A stretch of DNA of 64,000 bases from Streptomyces tsukubensis. GTDB lineage: Bacteria; Actinomycetota; Actinomycetes; Streptomycetales; Streptomycetaceae. Position 1 is the stretch's first letter. The number at the start of each line of letters is the position of its first letter. The translations under genes and the position numbers were made by a program. This document shows, in pieces, positions 53,010-64,000 of the stretch. The DNA is taken from positions 6,076,001-6,140,000 of the forward strand of contig NZ_CP045178.1 in assembly GCF_009296025.1 (NCBI RefSeq). The letters are read 5' to 3'. A model generated the notes under the pieces. That model saw nothing but the letters and a program-made list of their open reading frames with translations, did not search any database and was not told the origin of the DNA.

Positions 53010-53339
53010 TCAGTCCCGCACGACCTCCGGGTCCGGGAAGCAGAAGTGCCCCTTGATCGCGGCCACTTCCGCCTTCGGTTCGGGATAGGCCCACACCAGA
53101 TCGGGCGCGTCCGGCACCGACCAGTAGGAGGCGTCCCCCTTGAACGGGCAGTGCGTGTGGGTCTCCGAGGGCGTCAGCAACTCCGTGCGGACGTCCTCGG
53201 GCGGCAGGTAGTACCGGACAGGAAGCCCCGTCTCGTGCAGCAGCAGTGGCTGCCTGCTCTCGGCGAGAAGCTCGCCGTCGTGGACGACCCTGACGTGTTC
53301 AGTGCCCTGCTCGATCGTGATGCGGTGTCCTGGAGCCAT
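53010..53339 (-). CDS. DUF427 domain protein
   Basis: A 109-residue beta-rich protein with the family words GELLAESRQPLLLHETGLPVRYYLP, THCPFKGDASYWSV and KGHFCFPDPEV. DUF427 proteins are small cytosolic beta-tent folds of unknown function. ATG 53339, with GGAAGGCGGCACGG before it; an in-frame extension to 53387 has no family match. Confidence 0.88.
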   Translation of the reverse strand: MAPGHRITIEQGTEHVRVVHDGELLAESRQPLLLHETGLPVRYYLPPEDVRTELLTPSETHTHCPFKGDASYWSVPDAPDLVWAYPEPKAEVAAIKGHFCFPDPEVVRD

Positions 53340-53396
53340 GACCGTGCCGCCTTCCTTCGGGGTGCGCCGATGTCGCACAGCAATCACTTACACCTG

Positions 53397-53426
53397 CACG
53401 TAAAAACCACGTACAGAAATCACGTA
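53397..53426. repeat. Three spaced CACGTA copies
   Basis: CACGTA at 53397-53402, 53408-53413 and 53421-53426, spaced by 11 and 13 bp (about one helix turn) in an A-rich patch upstream of the divergent DUF427 and LOG-type genes. This looks like a binding site for a protein gripping one DNA face. Confidence 0.4.
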
Positions 53427-53585
53427 CCGAATCTTCCGCCAAGCTCGTCGGGTACAGCGCCGAAGGACACCGGTCCTGTTCCCGCTCCCCGGCCCTTTCC
53501 CTCCTCTCCCGCCGCTTCGGCCGGAAGTCGTCAGCCGCCGCGGACCCGGCGTCAGGGGGCGGCGCGTGCGCCGTACCGTGAACGT

Positions 53586-54125
53586 ATGAATATCTGTGTC
53601 TTCCTCTCCGCCGCCGACCTCGACGAGTGCTACACCACCCCCGCGAGGGAGTTCGCCGAACTCCTCGGCAAGGGCGGACACACCCTTGTCTGGGGCGGCT
53701 CGGACACCGGTCTGATGAAGGTCGTGGCCGACGGTGTCGAGAGGGCCGGCGGGGAACTGGTCGGCGTCTCCGTGGACTTCCTCTCCCACGCGGTGCGCCC
53801 CGGCGTCGACGCCATGATCGTCGCCAAGGACCTAGCGGAGCGCAAGGCACTGCTCCTGGAGAAGTCCGACGCCGTCGTGATCATGGTGGGCGGCACGGGC
53901 ACCCTCGACGAGGCGACCGAGATCCTGGAGCTGAAGAAGCACGGCAAGCACACCAAGCCCGTCGTGCTCCTCAACACCGCGGGTTTCTACGACGGCCTGA
54001 AGCAGCAGTTCCGCCGGATGGAGGAGGAGGGGTTCCTGCCGCTGCCCCTCACCGATCTGGTCTTCTTCGCCGAGGACGGCGTCGGCGCGCTGGCCTACCT
54101 GGAGGAGTCCGCGGGCATCGCCTGA
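53586..54125 (+). CDS. LOG-family (TIGR00730-like) Rossmann-fold protein
   Basis: A 179-residue homologue of cytokinin phosphoribohydrolase-like (lysine decarboxylase-like) proteins. It has LVWGGSDTGLMKVVADGVERAGGELVGVSV and the nucleotide loop VGGTGTLDEATEIL. In true LOG enzymes the loop reads PGGxGTxxE; here the leading Pro is Val, while the catalytic Glu is kept. It may cleave nucleotide monophosphates to base plus phosphoribose. ATG 53586. No clear operon partner. Confidence 0.83.
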   Translation: MNICVFLSAADLDECYTTPAREFAELLGKGGHTLVWGGSDTGLMKVVADGVERAGGELVGVSVDFLSHAVRPGVDAMIVAKDLAERKALLLEKSDAVVIMVGGTGTLDEATEILELKKHGKHTKPVVLLNTAGFYDGLKQQFRRMEEEGFLPLPLTDLVFFAEDGVGALAYLEESAGIA

Positions 54126-54192
54126 GACGACCCGGCCGAAGGCCGATCCGCGGCTCCGTTCCTGGCCGTTGTCCGGTGGCCTTGTGCCGGTC

Positions 54193-54395
54193 CCTTGTCC
54201 AGCGGGCCCGCGCCCGCCGCAGCGGCCTCGCGCCCGCCCCTTGTCCAGCGGCCCCGCGCCGGTCCGGGGAGGCCACCCACGCCGGTCCGGGGAGGGCACC
54301 CGCGCCCGTCCGGGGTCCGGGGAGGGCACCCGCGCCGGTCCGGGCAGGACATCCGCGCCGATCCGGGCAGGACACCCGTCCCCATCCGGGCAAAG
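54193..54395. repeat. 23-bp tandem repeats between LOG and SDR genes
   Basis: From 54257, five to six copies of CGCCGGTCCGGGGAGGGCAC-CCG-type units, drifting to CGCCGATCCGGGCAGGACACCCG. A related CTTGTCCAGCGG duplication lies just before. The intergenic space 54126-54449 otherwise shows no gene. Units are contiguous, without spacers. Confidence 0.8.
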
Positions 54396-54449
54396 CCGCT
54401 ACGGACGCCCGGACAGGGCACCTCCGGTCGGCGATGAGATCATGGCCGT

Positions 54450-55139
54450 ATGGCTACCCATGTGATCACCGGGGCGGGCGCCGGCATCGGCGAGGCCGTC
54501 GCGCGCCGGCTGCACGCACGCGGCGACGACCTACTGCTGATCGCGAGGGACGCGGGGCGCGGCAAGGAACTGACCGCCGCGTTTCCCGGTTCCCGTGCCC
54601 TTGTCGGCGACCTCGCGGACCCCGACAAGCTCTCCTGGGCCTTCTCGCACCAGACCCTGCCCGACCGCGTCGACTCGCTGATCCATGTGGCGGGCGTCGT
54701 GGATCTGGGAGCGGTCGGTGAGCTCACCACGAAGTCCTGGCGCAACCAGCTCAACGTCAACCTCATCGCCCCCGCGGAACTGACCAGGCACTTCCTGCCC
54801 CAGTTGCGCGCGGCCCAGGGGCACGTGATCTTCGTCAACTCCGGCTCGGGGCTCTCCGCCAACGCCGAGTGGGCGGCCTACGCGGCCTCCAAGCACGGCC
54901 TGAAGGCGCTGGCCGACTCGCTGCGCCAGGAGGAGCACGCGGCGGGTGTGCGGGTCACCTCCGTCTACCCGGGCCGCACGGCCAGCGCCATGCAGGAGAA
55001 GGTCCACAGGCACGAGGGCAAGGAGTACGACCCGGCGCGCTACATCGACCCGGAGTCCGTCGCCACGACGCTCATCACCGCGCTCGACCTCCCGCGCGAC
55101 GCCGAGATCAACGACGTGACGGTACGGCCGGGGCGTTGA
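54450..55139 (+). CDS. Short-chain dehydrogenase/reductase
   Basis: A 229-residue classical SDR. Cofactor loop TGAGAGIGEAVARRL, catalytic YAASK (YAASKHGLKALADSLRQ) with the upstream serine in VNSGSGLS, and PGRTAS after strand 6. The cofactor is probably NADP(H). Substrate unknown. It lies about 125 bp upstream of the MetE-like gene. Confidence 0.9.
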   Translation: MATHVITGAGAGIGEAVARRLHARGDDLLLIARDAGRGKELTAAFPGSRALVGDLADPDKLSWAFSHQTLPDRVDSLIHVAGVVDLGAVGELTTKSWRNQLNVNLIAPAELTRHFLPQLRAAQGHVIFVNSGSGLSANAEWAAYAASKHGLKALADSLRQEEHAAGVRVTSVYPGRTASAMQEKVHRHEGKEYDPARYIDPESVATTLITALDLPRDAEINDVTVRPGR

Positions 55140-55265
55140 CCGGGGGAGCGGCCTGACCGCACGGGTCGGTGGCGGTACGCCCCGCGTACGAGAACACCCC
55201 CGGTCCGCCCGGCGCGGCCGGTCCGCTCCGTCCGCCGTCGCACGGGGGTCTCGTACGCTTCCGGG

Positions 55266-58503
<3,238 letters not shown>

Positions 58504-58511
58504 CGGTTGAG

Positions 58512-58549
58512 GGCCACCCGTTCGGCGCATACCAGATCTAAGGGTGGCC
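58512..58549 (+). terminator. Hairpin after ligA
   Basis: GGCCACCC (58512-58519) pairs with GGGTGGCC (58542-58549) around a 22-base loop, 8 bp after the ligA stop. The loop is long, so strength is moderate. Confidence 0.5.
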
Positions 58550-58715
58550 GGGTCGCATTCGGGCAACCACGGCCGACCGCTGCCCGTGGAAGGGTTCAGC
58601 GGCCTAGTGTTGAGATGCGCGCCTGCCGTGTTCTTCCGCGTGGTGGGAGAACGGACGCGGCGGGCCGGTATCTGGCCGCGTGGCGTGGGCACCGCCGGCT
58701 GTGAGAGGGACGGGA

Positions 58716-60962
58716 ATGAAACCGACCGAGAGCGCCGCTCCAAGCTCATGGCTGCGCCGGCGCCGAGGAGTTGTCCCCGGCAGGAACGGGCGGAACGAGG
58801 CGCGGTCCGCCACCCAGGTGTGGCGCGGCCGTGCCGGGGCGGCGGACCGGACGGAGCGACGACGGTTCTTCGACCGGCCCGACGGCGGCAGACGGACGGG
58901 GGACAGGACCGGCTTCCTGCCCGCCCTCCCGTACATCGTCGTCGGCATGGCCGCGGTACTGCTCGGCGCGGGGTTCTACGTCGCCGTCAGCGGCGGAGGA
59001 GGTCTCTTCCCCGCGGGGACGACCGGCTGGTCCCTCGCCGTACTCACCGGCATCATCGTCGGCCACCTCGTCGCCCTCGGCCGCGACCGCTGGTGGGGCG
59101 GGACCGGCTCGGGCGGGGCCCTGACCCTCGCCGTCCTGCTGCTCTACGGCTGGCTGCCCGCCGCCCTTGTCAGCCTCTCCGTGGTCGTCCTCGTCGCCGT
59201 CGCCCGCAGACACCGCTGGCGCCAGGGCGTACTGCACGGGGCCATCGACATCCTCGGCGTCGGCGCGGGCGCCCTCATCCTCGCCCTGTGCGGCACATCG
59301 CCCACGGTGGAATCACCTTGGCGCCCGGAGACCTGGGACCTCTACGCCGTCCCTGAACTGGTCCTCGCCGCCGCCCTGTACCTCGCTGTGACCCGCGCCC
59401 TGCTCTGGGGCGTCCACACACCGCGTGCGGGCGCCACCCCCGCCCTCACCAGGTCCGCCCTCGTCAGACAGGGTCTCGTCGGCGGAGCGTTGCTCGGCAT
59501 CGCCCCGCTGATCTGCGTGGTCGCGGTCGCCCTGCCGGTGCTCCTGCCGCTCTTCGCCGTCCCCCTGGTCGCCCTCGACTCCACCCTCTGGATGGCGCGG
59601 GCCCGCGCCGAGGAACAACTGCGCGACCCCCTCACCGGACTCCCCAACCGTCAGTGGCTGCTGGAGCGGATCTGGTCCGCCCTCGACGACGCGGAACGAC
59701 TCGGCGTGCGTTCCGCGCTCGTCCTCATCGACCTCGACCGCTTCCGTTCGGTCAACGACACCCTCGGCCACCTCGCGGGCGACCGGCTGCTCCTACAGAT
59801 AGCGGAACGTCTGCGCCTCGCCCTGCCGCGCGGTGCGGAGGTGGCCAGGCTCGGCGGTGACGAGTTCGCCGTCCTGCTCCCGGTCGCGGACTCCACGACC
59901 TCGGCGCAGCGGGTGGCCCGCGCGCTCGTCGGCGACCTCGGCTCCCCCCTCGACCTCGACGGCCTCACCCTCGTACTGGAGGCCAGCGCGGGGCTCGCGG
60001 TCTTCCCCGAGCACGCCCTCGACGCGGAGGGGCTGTTGCGCCGCGCCGACGTCGCGATGTACCAGGCCAAGCGCGACCGCACGGGCGTCGAGGTGTACGA
60101 GTCGAAGCGCGACTCCAACACCCCCGACCGGCTCGGCCTCCTCGGAGATCTGCGCCGCGCCCTCGACGCGGGCGACGTCGAACTCCACTACCAGCCGAAG
60201 GTCCGTTTCGACGGTCAGGTGGCGGGGCTCGAAGCGCTGGTGCGCTGGGTGCACCCCGAGCGCGGCAAGGTCCCGCCCGACGAGTTCATCGCCATCGCCG
60301 AGTCCTCGGGACTCATGCCGCACCTCACCGAGTACGTCCTGGAGACCGCCCTCGCCCAGGTCGCCCGCTGGCGGGCCCAGGGCCTCTTCGTCCCCGTCGC
60401 GGTCAACGTCTCGCCCAGGGACGTCCACACACCCGGTTTCGCCGGAGCCGTCGCCGCGAGGCTGGCGCGCCACGGGGTCCCCGCGGGCGCCCTCCAACTG
60501 GAGATAACCGAACACGTCCTGCTCGAAGACCCCCAGCGCGCCGCGGACACCCTCGCGGGACTCACCGGCCACGGCGTGAAGATGTCCCTCGACGACTTCG
60601 GCACGGGCTACTCCTCCCTGGTCCACCTCAGGCGCCTGCCGGTCAGCGAACTCAAGATCGACCGTTCCTTCGTGGCCCGCCTGGCCGTGGACACGGAGGA
60701 CGCCGAGATCGTCCGCTGCACCGTCGACCTCGCCCACTCGCTCGGCCTCGTGGTGGTCGCCGAGGGCGTCGAGGACGACGAGACCTGGGAGCGGCTGCGG
60801 GACCTGGGCTGCGACGCGGTGCAGGGCTGGCTGGTCGCGGCGGCGATGCCCCCGGACGAGGCGACGGCCTGGCTCCTGGCCAGGGGCTCCCGTGGCTGGC
60901 AGCGTCCAGGAGCCGCCGCGGACACCGTCCCGCACACCCCCTCGGGCCACCAGGTTCCCTGA
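58716..60962 (+). CDS. rmdB: Membrane GGDEF-EAL cyclic-di-GMP enzyme (RmdB-like)
   Basis: A 748-residue protein. Residues about 65-290 contain seven or more hydrophobic helices. The GGDEF domain follows (DPLTGLPNRQWLLER; RLGGDEFAVLL near 378-388), then the EAL domain from about 480 (LEALVRWVHPERG near 505, DDFGTGYSSL, KIDRSFV, EGVEDDETW). Both signature motifs are intact. Its place directly after ligA and before gatC matches the RmdB locus I recall from S. coelicolor, a phosphodiesterase that affects aerial development. ATG 58716 after GAGAGGGACGGGA. Confidence 0.88.
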   Translation: MKPTESAAPSSWLRRRRGVVPGRNGRNEARSATQVWRGRAGAADRTERRRFFDRPDGGRRTGDRTGFLPALPYIVVGMAAVLLGAGFYVAVSGGGGLFPAGTTGWSLAVLTGIIVGHLVALGRDRWWGGTGSGGALTLAVLLLYGWLPAALVSLSVVVLVAVARRHRWRQGVLHGAIDILGVGAGALILALCGTSPTVESPWRPETWDLYAVPELVLAAALYLAVTRALLWGVHTPRAGATPALTRSALVRQGLVGGALLGIAPLICVVAVALPVLLPLFAVPLVALDSTLWMARARAEEQLRDPLTGLPNRQWLLERIWSALDDAERLGVRSALVLIDLDRFRSVNDTLGHLAGDRLLLQIAERLRLALPRGAEVARLGGDEFAVLLPVADSTTSAQRVARALVGDLGSPLDLDGLTLVLEASAGLAVFPEHALDAEGLLRRADVAMYQAKRDRTGVEVYESKRDSNTPDRLGLLGDLRRALDAGDVELHYQPKVRFDGQVAGLEALVRWVHPERGKVPPDEFIAIAESSGLMPHLTEYVLETALAQVARWRAQGLFVPVAVNVSPRDVHTPGFAGAVAARLARHGVPAGALQLEITEHVLLEDPQRAADTLAGLTGHGVKMSLDDFGTGYSSLVHLRRLPVSELKIDRSFVARLAVDTEDAEIVRCTVDLAHSLGLVVVAEGVEDDETWERLRDLGCDAVQGWLVAAAMPPDEATAWLLARGSRGWQRPGAAADTVPHTPSGHQVP

Positions 60963-61135
60963 CCTCGGCCACCGGACCCCCGCCCCCGGCGCCCTGTCAG
61001 GGGCCCGGAGCGGGGGTCCTCCGGCGCGCCCGGAACTCCCCGCGCCCGCCCCCGAGGGAAACCGTTTAACGGCTCGCGGTCCGCGCCCCATAGGATTGGG
61101 CCAAAACCCACTCACTCACCCTTGAGGATCGCTGC

Positions 61136-61432
61136 ATGCCTGGCATCACGCGCGAGGAGGTTGCCCACCTCGCACGGCTGGCGCGTCTGGAGCTGAAGGC
61201 GGAAGAGCTCGACCACTTCGCCGGTCAGCTCGACGACATCATTGGCGCGGTCGCCCGCGTCTCCGAGGTCGCCGACCAAGACGTACCGCCGACCTCCCAC
61301 CCGCTGCCGCTGACGAACGTCATGCGCGCGGACGAGGTCCGTCCGTCGCTCACCCCCGAGCAGGCGCTCTCCGGCGCCCCGGCCCAGGAGCGGCAGCGTT
61401 TCAAGGTGCCGCAGATCCTGGGGGAGGACTGA
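61136..61432 (+). CDS. gatC: Asp/Glu-tRNA(Asn/Gln) amidotransferase subunit C
   Basis: A 98-residue subunit that clamps GatA to Gat[22 protein letters not shown] and [20 protein letters not shown] are canonical. It starts the gat operon; ATG 61136. gatA begins 6 bp after its stop. The complex converts Glu-tRNA(Gln) and Asp-tRNA(Asn) to the amides. Confidence 0.96.
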   Translation: MPGITREEVAHLARLARLELKAEELDHFAGQLDDIIGAVARVSEVADQDVPPTSHPLPLTNVMRADEVRPSLTPEQALSGAPAQERQRFKVPQILGED

Positions 61433-61437
61433 CAGCC

Positions 61438-62931
61438 ATGACGGACATCATCAAGCTCACCGCGGCCGAGACCGCGGAGAAGATCGCATCGGGCGAGCTG
61501 ACGGCGGTCGAGGTCACCGAGGCGCACCTCGCGCGTATCGAGGCCGTCGACGAGAAGGTCCACGCCTTCCTGCACGTGGACCGCGAGGGCGCGCTCGCAC
61601 AGGCCGGGGCGGTGGACGCGAAGCGCGCCGCGGGCGAGAAGCTCGGCCCGCTGGCCGGCGTCCCCCTCGCGCTGAAGGACATCTTCACCACCGAGGGCGT
61701 CCCCACCACGGTCGGCTCCAAGATCCTCGAAGGCTGGATCCCGCCGTACGACGCCACCGTCACCAAGCGGCTCAAGGCCGCCGACGTGGTGATCCTCGGC
61801 AAGACCAACATGGACGAGTTCGCGATGGGCTCCTCGACGGAGAACAGCGCGTACGGCCCGACGGGCAACCCCTGGGACCTCACGAGGATCCCCGGCGGCT
61901 CCGGCGGCGGATCGAGCGCCGCGCTCGCCTCGCACCAGGCGACCCTCGCCATCGGCACGGACACCGGCGGATCCATCCGCCAGCCCGCGGCCGTCACGGG
62001 AACGGTCGGCGTCAAGCCGACGTACGGCGCGGTCAGCCGCTACGGCATGGTCGCGTTCTCCAGCTCCCTCGACCAGGGCGGCCCCTGCGCCCGCACCGTC
62101 CTCGACGCGGCGCTGCTGCACGAGGTCATCGCGGGCCACGACGTACTCGACTCGACATCGATCGACGCCCCGGTCCCGCCGGTCGTGGAGGCCGCGCGCA
62201 ACGGCACCGTCCGCGGCATGCGCGTCGGTGTCGTCAAGCAGTTCCGCGGCGAGGGCTACCAGGCGGGTGTCGTCCAGCGCTTCGACGAGTCCGTCGAGCT
62301 GCTGAAGGAGCTGGGCGCCGAGGTCGTGGAGCTGGACTGCCCCTCCTTCGACCTGGCCCTCTCCGCGTACTACCTGATCGCTCCCTCCGAATGCTCGTCG
62401 AACCTCGCGCGGTTCGACGCGATGCGCTACGGGCTGCGCGTCGGCGACGACGGCACCCGTTCCGCCGAGGACGTCACCGCGATCACCCGCGAGGAAGGCT
62501 TCGGCGACGAGGTCAAGCGCCGCGTGATCCTCGGTACGTACGCGCTCAGCTCGGGCTACTACGACGCGTACTACGGTTCCGCGCAGAAGGTCCGCACGCT
62601 GATCACCCGCGATTTCGAGAAGGCCTTCGAGCAGGTGGACGTCATCGTGTCGCCCACCACGCCCACCACCGCCTTCCCGATCGGTGAGCGCGCCGACGAC
62701 CCGATGGCGATGTACCTCGCGGACCTGTGCACCATCCCGACCAACATGGCGGGCAACGCCGCCATGTCGCTGCCCTGCGGCCTCGCGCCCGAGGACGGCC
62801 TGCCCGTGGGGCTCCAGATCATCGCTCCCGCGATGAAGGACGACCGGCTCTACAAGGTCGGAGCCGCCGTCGAGGCCGCGTATCTGGAACGCTGGGGACA
62901 CCCGTTGCTTGAGGAGGCTCCGTCGTTGTGA
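61438..62931 (+). CDS. gatA: Asp/Glu-tRNA(Asn/Gln) amidotransferase subunit A
   Basis: A 497-residue amidase-signature enzyme that releases ammonia from glutamine. The Ser-cisSer-Lys triad is present: Lys80 in LALKDIF, serines in [13 protein letters not shown] (about 159) and [12 protein letters not shown] (179). Length is normal. Its stop overlaps the next start (GTGA). Confidence 0.97.
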   Translation: MTDIIKLTAAETAEKIASGELTAVEVTEAHLARIEAVDEKVHAFLHVDREGALAQAGAVDAKRAAGEKLGPLAGVPLALKDIFTTEGVPTTVGSKILEGWIPPYDATVTKRLKAADVVILGKTNMDEFAMGSSTENSAYGPTGNPWDLTRIPGGSGGGSSAALASHQATLAIGTDTGGSIRQPAAVTGTVGVKPTYGAVSRYGMVAFSSSLDQGGPCARTVLDAALLHEVIAGHDVLDSTSIDAPVPPVVEAARNGTVRGMRVGVVKQFRGEGYQAGVVQRFDESVELLKELGAEVVELDCPSFDLALSAYYLIAPSECSSNLARFDAMRYGLRVGDDGTRSAEDVTAITREEGFGDEVKRRVILGTYALSSGYYDAYYGSAQKVRTLITRDFEKAFEQVDVIVSPTTPTTAFPIGERADDPMAMYLADLCTIPTNMAGNAAMSLPCGLAPEDGLPVGLQIIAPAMKDDRLYKVGAAVEAAYLERWGHPLLEEAPSL

Positions 62932-63170
62932 GTAATGCAATGAGCAAGGCCAAGGGTTTCAAGAAGTCCAAGGCCGGCACATACCTGTCCATCGGTACGA
63001 CCGCTTTCGGCGCGCTCAGCGTCGTCAAGCAGGTGAAGACGGCGCGCAGCGAGGGCGACAGCCTCCGGCTCGTCGACGCCGTCGTGACCGCCGCCGGAAT
63101 CGCCACCGGTATCGCTCTGCTCCTGCGTGAGCTGAAGCGCCTCGGCGACGACGACGTCCTGCTGGGCTGA
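62928..63170 (+). CDS. Small hypothetical protein inside the gat operon
   Basis: 80 codons beginning with a GTG that overlaps the gatA stop by 4 bp; an ATG at 62940 is an alternative. The protein is basic at the start ([22 protein letters not shown]) with a hydrophobic stretch [20 protein letters not shown] and an acidic end. The coupling and the position between gatA and gatB suggest a real, co-translated product, perhaps a membrane-associated accessory. I do not recognise a family. Confidence 0.7.
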   Translation: MSNAMSKAKGFKKSKAGTYLSIGTTAFGALSVVKQVKTARSEGDSLRLVDAVVTAAGIATGIALLLRELKRLGDDDVLLG

Positions 63171-63186
63171 GAGGGATAGGGAACAC

Positions 63187-64000
63187 GTGACCGCCACGAT
63201 CGACCTGGTGTCGTACGAGGACGCCCTCGCGGCGTACGACCCCGTCATGGGCCTTGAGGTCCATGTCGAGCTCGGCACCAGGACCAAGATGTTCTGCGGC
63301 TGCTCCACGGAGCTGTTCGCCGACGCCAACTCCCAGACCTGCCCCACCTGCCTCGGCCTGCCGGGCGCGCTGCCCGTCGTCAACGAGATCGGCGTCGAGT
63401 CTGCCGTCAAGATCGGCCTCGCGCTGAACTGCGAGATCGCCGAGTGGTGCCGCTTCGCCCGGAAGAACTACTTCTATCCGGACATGCCGAAGAACTTCCA
63501 GACCTCCCAGTACGACGAGCCGATCGCCTTCAACGGCCATCTCGACGTCCAGCTGGAGGACGGCGAGGTCTTCCGCGTGCAGATCGAGCGCGCCCACATG
63601 GAGGAGGACACCGGAAAGTCGACCCACGTGGGCGGCGCCACCGGACGGATCCAAGGTGCCTCGCACTCCCTCCTCGACTACAACCGCGCGGGCATCCCGC
63701 TCATCGAGATCGTCACCAAGCCCATCGAGGGCGCGGGCGAGCGTGCCCCCGAGGTCGCCCGTGCCTACGTCGCCGAGCTGCGTGAACTGATCAAGGCGCT
63801 GGACGTCTCCGAGGCCCGGATGGACAAGGGCCAGATGCGGTGCGACGTGAACCTGTCGCTGCGCCCGCACGGCCGCGAGGCGTTCGGCACGCGTTCCGAG
63901 ACGAAGAACGTGAACTCCCTGCGTTCCGTCGAGCGTGCCGCGCGTTTCGAGATCCAGCGCCACGCGGCGGTCCTGTCCTCCGGCGGGACGATCGTGCAGG
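63187..64000 (+). CDS. gatB: Asp/Glu-tRNA(Asn/Gln) amidotransferase subunit B (cut by window edge)
   Basis: The first 271 codons of GatB, the kinase-like subunit that phosphorylates the misacylated t[40 protein letters not shown] (zinc cysteines), [14 protein letters not shown] and IEIVTKPI are canonical. GTG 63187 is 16 bp after the small ORF. The C-terminal tRNA-binding domain lies beyond the window. Confidence 0.96.
   Translation, partial: MTATIDLVSYEDALAAYDPVMGLEVHVELGTRTKMFCGCSTELFADANSQTCPTCLGLPGALPVVNEIGVESAVKIGLALNCEIAEWCRFARKNYFYPDMPKNFQTSQYDEPIAFNGHLDVQLEDGEVFRVQIERAHMEEDTGKSTHVGGATGRIQGASHSLLDYNRAGIPLIEIVTKPIEGAGERAPEVARAYVAELRELIKALDVSEARMDKGQMRCDVNLSLRPHGREAFGTRSETKNVNSLRSVERAARFEIQRHAAVLSSGGTIVQ

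Noticed and set aside
54193..54395. Possible CRISPR array
   Set aside because: Units are contiguous with no unique spacers and drift in sequence; no cas genes nearby.

Overview
The window is chromosomal DNA of a Streptomyces or very close actinomycete. It has very high GC, strong G/C bias at third codon positions, GTG starts coupled by 4-bp GTGA/ATGA overlaps, a DmdR/IdeR-type iron box, a Streptomyces-type DUF574 methyltransferase, and a right half (sdaA-glyA-gcvH-gcvT to gatCA-gatB) whose gene order I recognise as the conserved Streptomyces core. No rRNA, tRNA, insertion sequence, prophage or CRISPR array was seen.

Left part (1-29 kb) is accessory. It opens inside a catechol siderophore operon: the end of a 2,3-dihydroxybenzoate-AMP ligase, an isochorismatase, a free-standing aryl carrier protein and a one-module C-A-T-TE synthetase whose adenylation pocket reads DVW-H-FS-L-VD, the serine code. 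With a convergent Fes-type esterase this points to enterobactin or a very similar serine trilactone. Iron boxes lie between fes and a divergent secreted YncE-like beta-propeller gene. Then come a DUF4232 protein, a secreted S15/CocE hydrolase, an HxlR/oxidoreductase divergent pair, a Na+/H+ antiporter and about 1.6 kb of decayed genes (an O-methyltransferase and an FtsX-type permease, the latter broken by a 17-bp duplication). A GntR-controlled operon (amidohydrolase, Pht5-like protein, DctA-like symporter) follows, then small monooxygenase/VOC genes, an MFS pump and a NIPSNAP gene that share a MerR-type operator next to two MerR regulators, and a TetR-ferredoxin-P450 cassette whose ferredoxin reductase has lost its middle.

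Middle part (29-45 kb) is serine/glycine and peptide metabolism. On the minus strand a tandem glycine riboswitch precedes gcvT-gcvH-glyA-sdaA. On the plus strand are a P-loop protein with 9-residue repeats and two SseB-type (enhanced serine sensitivity) genes, followed by a complete five-gene dipeptide/oligopeptide ABC importer.

Right part (45-64 kb) is mostly housekeeping: a TRIC/UPF0126 channel, thioesterase-like and SRPBCC proteins, a truncated WYL regulator, a FabR-like TetR regulator with clear operators, small membrane proteins, a cysteine desulfurase with the tRNA thiolase MnmA, a LOG-type protein, an SDR enzyme, a MetE-like protein, DNA ligase LigA (whose last about 80 codons have visibly different base usage), a GGDEF-EAL membrane protein like RmdB, and gatC-gatA-small ORF-gatB, which runs off the right edge.

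The points most worth following are the enterobactin-like locus with its iron-regulated propeller, the paired MerR circuit with matching operators, the serine-metabolism neighbourhood, the internally deleted reductase in the P450 cassette, and the composition break in ligA.
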